Program-made: the position numbers and the translations under genes
Notes under the pieces: generated by a model
The model's input: the letters and a program-made list of their open reading frames with translations, nothing else
What the model was told of the DNA's origin: nothing
Database searches by the model: none
Assembly (NCBI GenBank): GCA_910586375.1
Contig: CAJUIE010000011.1
Coordinates: forward strand, 1 to 23,519
DNA length: 23,519 bases
Direction of reading: 5' to 3'
Source of the DNA: an uncultured Alistipes sp.
Lineage (GTDB): Bacteria > Bacteroidota > Bacteroidia > Bacteroidales > Rikenellaceae
Part shown: positions 21,039-23,519 of the stretch, one piece after another
Position numbering within the stretch: the stretch's first letter is position 1
Layout of the letters: each line of letters starts with the position of its first letter

Positions 21039-22310
21039 ATGAAGGTAAGCACACTGCGCACGGAGCCCCGCCTCGATACGGGCAACAACCGGGGGTTGCA
21101 CATCCAGACTTATGGCGAGCACAACGACCAGCCCCAGCGTTATGCCGAGATCGTCGCGGCCAGCGCCACGGGGTCGTCGTGCGTGGAGACTTACCGCAAG
21201 TTCATCGAGGGCCGTGGTTTTGCGCAGACCGACTTTGCCGCTGCGGCGGTCGATTCGCGGGGTACGACGGCCGATGCCCTGCTGCGGGCCGTTGCCGACG
21301 ATTATGCCCGCTTCGGGGGCTTTGCGCTCCATGTCAATTATAACGCCCTTTATGAGGTTGTCAGCGTCTCGCACGTGCCGCTGGAGTTCGTCCGCTTCGA
21401 GGAGCTCGACGAGGCTCTTCACTTCACGCGCGTGGCCCTGCATCCCGACTGGGGGCGTCGTTTTATGCGGCTGCGGCCCTTCCGTCCGCGCGACATCGAG
21501 TGGTTCGGTCTGTTCGACCCCGACCCTGCGACGATCGATCGCGAGGTCTCCGCAGCCGGGGGCTGGAACGGCTATCGGGGTCAGATTTTCTATTACTCCA
21601 ACCGCGGCGAGCGGGTTTATCCGCTGCCCATTTATGAGGCCGCCGTTACGGACATGAGCACCGAGGAGGGATTTTCGAACATCCGTCTGCGCAATGCCCG
21701 CAATAACTTCCTGCCCGCGGGCATGATCGTCGACTTCGACCAGACCAGCAGCTCCGGGGAGCAGGAGGAGCAGACGCGCGAGGAGCTGCGGGCCTTCCAG
21801 CAGGACACCAACGCCGGAAACCTCATGTATACGACCCTGCGCAACGGCGACCAGGAGCCCCGCTTCATCCCCTTCAAGGGCAACAACTACGACAGCGAGT
21901 TCCGCAACGGCGAGGAGCGCGTGCCCCAGATCATCGGGCGATGCTTCGTGCAGCCGCCCATTCTGCGGGCCGAGGATGTGGGGTCCCATTTCGGGGCCGA
22001 CCTGATGACCAATGCCTACGACTTTTATAACGCCATCACCGAGGACGAGCGCACGGCTGTTGCGCGGGTCTTCGGGCGAATCTTCCGGCTGTGGCACGAC
22101 CCGTCGATCAACCCGGAGGGTGATTATTCGATTCTGGCCAAGGTTTACCGCGTGAATACGTCGCTGGCCGAGCGTCTGGGCGGCAGCGCCGCGGAGGTGC
22201 TCGCACTGGTTTTCGATCCGTCGAAGGAGATTGCGGTCAAGCGCCGGGTGCTGAAGACCATTTACGGCCTCGACCAGGAGGAGATCGACGATTTACTGGG
22301 TATGTCATGA
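21039..22310 (+). CDS. Portal protein
   Basis: The 423-residue protein is the most portal-like in the window. It has an early region with membrane- or stem-like content (HIQTYGEHNDQPQRYAEIVA, TGSSCVETYRKFIEGRG), a domain with FALHVNYNALYEV, a wing region (DIEWFGLFDPDP, YYSNRGERVYPLPIYEAAV), and a long acidic segment (SSSGEQEEQTREELRAF). The helix ENLMYTTLRNGDQEPRFIP-like and PQIIGRCFVQPPIL stretches resemble the stem and crown parts of phage portals that hold the DNA channel. It is coupled to the next gene by ATGA. Placement far from terL and after the capsid gene is unusual but does not change the identity. Confidence 0.75.
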   Translation: MKVSTLRTEPRLDTGNNRGLHIQTYGEHNDQPQRYAEIVAASATGSSCVETYRKFIEGRGFAQTDFAAAAVDSRGTTADALLRAVADDYARFGGFALHVNYNALYEVVSVSHVPLEFVRFEELDEALHFTRVALHPDWGRRFMRLRPFRPRDIEWFGLFDPDPATIDREVSAAGGWNGYRGQIFYYSNRGERVYPLPIYEAAVTDMSTEEGFSNIRLRNARNNFLPAGMIVDFDQTSSSGEQEEQTREELRAFQQDTNAGNLMYTTLRNGDQEPRFIPFKGNNYDSEFRNGEERVPQIIGRCFVQPPILRAEDVGSHFGADLMTNAYDFYNAITEDERTAVARVFGRIFRLWHDPSINPEGDYSILAKVYRVNTSLAERLGGSAAEVLALVFDPSKEIAVKRRVLKTIYGLDQEEIDDLLGMS

Positions 22311-22885
22311 TTATCGACGTTGAATACATCCGCCGCTACCGGCCTCTGGCCCGCAACATCGCCGACGAGCGTGTGGCCATTTATATCGCCGAGGCCGAGA
22401 AGCTCGACATCCTGCCCGCTATCGGTGCGGAGCTTTACCAGCGTTTTGCGTCGATAGGTACCATCGCGGTGGACGATTCCGGGGCTCCGTTGCTCGACGA
22501 TGCGGGCACCCCGATTTGCACCCTCCGGGAGGGGGAGCTGCCCACCACTGAGCATAAGTTGCTTAACGGCGGTTATTATACCGACGCCGAAGGGTGCCTT
22601 CGCCATTTCGAGGGGCTGCGCACGGCCCTGGCTTATCTGGCTTATGGGCGTTTTGTCCGCAACCATGCGGCCAGCGTTACGCCTTATGGCGTGGTGACCA
22701 AATTGGGAGAGGACAGCACCCCGGCCGATGCGCGGACCGTTGCGTCGGTTGCCTCCGATGCCACGCGTATCGGGCAGGAGCATCTGGCGGCGGCGCTGCG
22801 TTATTGGAAGAGCGCGGGTGCTGTCGACGAGGGCTGCCAGACGGCTCCGGCGGCACGGCGCAAGATTGTTTGTATAGCAAGTTAA
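22307..22885 (+). CDS. Head-tail adaptor, DUF6712-like
   Basis: The 192-residue protein overlaps the portal gene by ATGA. It starts MIIDVEYIRRYRPLARNIAD and continues as a helical bundle (VAIYIAEAEKLDILPAIGAELYQRF), with a middle helix pair (CLRHFEGLRTALAYLAYGRF) and VVTKLGEDSTPADARTV, which is the pattern of DUF6712 and gp6-like connector proteins. Such proteins make the ring between portal and tail. The last 40 residues include a helix with WKSAGAVDEGC and a hydrophobic end. Position next to the portal gene is as expected. Confidence 0.7.
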   Translation: MIIDVEYIRRYRPLARNIADERVAIYIAEAEKLDILPAIGAELYQRFASIGTIAVDDSGAPLLDDAGTPICTLREGELPTTEHKLLNGGYYTDAEGCLRHFEGLRTALAYLAYGRFVRNHAASVTPYGVVTKLGEDSTPADARTVASVASDATRIGQEHLAAALRYWKSAGAVDEGCQTAPAARRKIVCIAS

Positions 22886-22892
22886 CCCCATT

Positions 22893-23519
22893 ATGCAGGA
22901 GTACGAACCCACCGGAAAGCGCTTCGCCACGGATTTCGAGCGGATCGACGCTGTAAAACCCGACGATAAGATATTGATTCACGATTCGGCCGATGGAATT
23001 GTGAAGTATGCCACGCCCTCACAGCTCACTTCGGGGCTTCCTGGCGACCCGGGTCCGGCAGGCCCACAGGGCGAACAGGGTCCGGCAGGTCCGAAAGGCG
23101 ACCCGGGCGAGCAAGGTCCGGCAGGTCCACAGGGCGAGCAAGGCCCGAAAGGCGACCCGGGCGAACAAGGCCCGGCAGGTCCAAAAGGTCCGGCAGGCGA
23201 ACAAGGCCCGGCAGGCGAACAAGGCCCGGCAGGTCCACAGGGCGAGCAAGGCCCGGCAGGCCCTCAAGGCGAACAGGGCCCGGCAGGCCCACAGGGCGAA
23301 CAGGGTCCGAAAGGCGAGACCGGCCCGGCAGGCGAACAAGGCCCGGCAGGTCCACAGGGCGAACAGGGCCCGGCAGGCGAGACCGGCCCGGCAGGCCCGA
23401 AAGGCGAACAAGGCCCGAAAGGCGACCCGGGCGAGACCGGCCCAGCAGGTCCACAGGGCGAGCAAGGCCCACAGGGCGAACAGGGTCCGGCAGGTCCGAA
23501 AGGCGACCCGGGCGAGCAA
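22893..23519 (+). CDS. Collagen-like tail fibre protein (3' end outside window)
   Basis: An ATG at 22893 opens a frame that stays open to the last base (209 codons). Residues 1-47 form an N-terminal domain (MQEYEPTGKRFATDF, then VKPDDKILIHDSADGIVKYA) likely to attach to the tail. From residue 48 on there are 54 uninterrupted Gly-X-Y triplets, dominated by GPA, GPQ, GEQ, GPK and GDP, as in phage collagen-like fibres that fold into a triple helix. Interchain Pro is frequent at X, and charged Glu, Lys and Asp residues are regular. The repeats are near-identical at DNA level, so length change by slippage or recombination is likely. The receptor-binding end must lie beyond the window. Confidence 0.9.
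   Translation, partial: MQEYEPTGKRFATDFERIDAVKPDDKILIHDSADGIVKYATPSQLTSGLPGDPGPAGPQGEQGPAGPKGDPGEQGPAGPQGEQGPKGDPGEQGPAGPKGPAGEQGPAGEQGPAGPQGEQGPAGPQGEQGPAGPQGEQGPKGETGPAGEQGPAGPQGEQGPAGETGPAGPKGEQGPKGDPGETGPAGPQGEQGPQGEQGPAGPKGDPGEQ

Noticed and set aside
20832..22097. 421-codon minus-strand frame opposite the portal gene
   Set aside because: It overlaps the portal gene and runs on into repeat DNA, with no family features.
23019..23519. Minus-strand repeat proteins opposite the collagen-like fibre
   Set aside because: They are mirror images of the Gly-X-Y repeat; the plus-strand frame has a normal start and an N-terminal domain.
23034..23519. CRISPR-like regular repeats
   Set aside because: The period is a multiple of three codons with Gly at every third codon; it is coding sequence without spacers.

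Overview
The window is most of a structural module, plus part of an accessory module, of a tailed (siphovirus-like) phage or prophage from a GC-rich gut Bacteroidetes, most likely Alistipes or a close relative. The host call rests on Bacteroidetes-type promoters (TTTG, 19-20 bp spacer, TAnnTTTG) at six or seven sites, A-rich leaders in place of clear Shine-Dalgarno sites, Bacteroidales-restricted families (DUF5053, DUF6712-like) and GC-rich palindromic repeats between genes. No integrase, repressor or lysis gene is visible, so prophage versus free phage is undecided.

Layout. 1-542: end of a DnaA-N-like replication gene and a small unknown gene. 546-1237: minus-strand hicA-hicB toxin-antitoxin unit with its own promoter and terminator. 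1250-1998: minus-strand two-gene unit (52-aa protein and DUF5053 protein), also with its own promoter and terminator, bracketed by a 17-bp inverted repeat. 2087-3644: a ParB-DUF4417 fusion overlapping a CdiA_C-like nuclease gene. 3645-4399: no protein gene, but two near-identical minus-strand promoters that could drive short structured RNAs, then palindromic repeats. 4400-6273: small and large terminase. 6274-6818: repeats, including a MITE-like unit. 6819-8189: three overlapping genes for tail completion and tail assembly. 8390-12453: two large tail-tip or baseplate proteins. 12454-13718: an unusual cassette region. 13719-17346: tape measure protein and a small protein. 17480-19589: ClpP-like protease-scaffold fusion and major capsid protein. 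19721-20775: probable tail tube and an unknown protein. 21039-22885: portal and head-tail adaptor. 22893 to the end: collagen-like fibre gene, cut by the window edge.

The structural genes share the plus strand and form tightly coupled blocks (ATGA overlaps) separated by GC-rich palindromic repeat clusters. The order is unusual: tail tip and tape measure come before protease and capsid, and the portal comes after the tail tube.

The strongest anomaly is 12454-13718. Two paralogous three-helix membrane protein genes run antisense to the structural genes. Each has its own promoter and each sits between partial copies of the 5' end of the tape measure gene. A third promoter plus tape-measure scrap looks like the scar of a lost cassette. 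The copied tape-measure segments are almost identical while the membrane proteins are strongly diverged. This is what would be expected if the tape-measure start serves as a recombination anchor for exchanging membrane-protein modules. A superinfection-exclusion or immunity role matched to the tape measure protein is the leading hypothesis, but it is inference.
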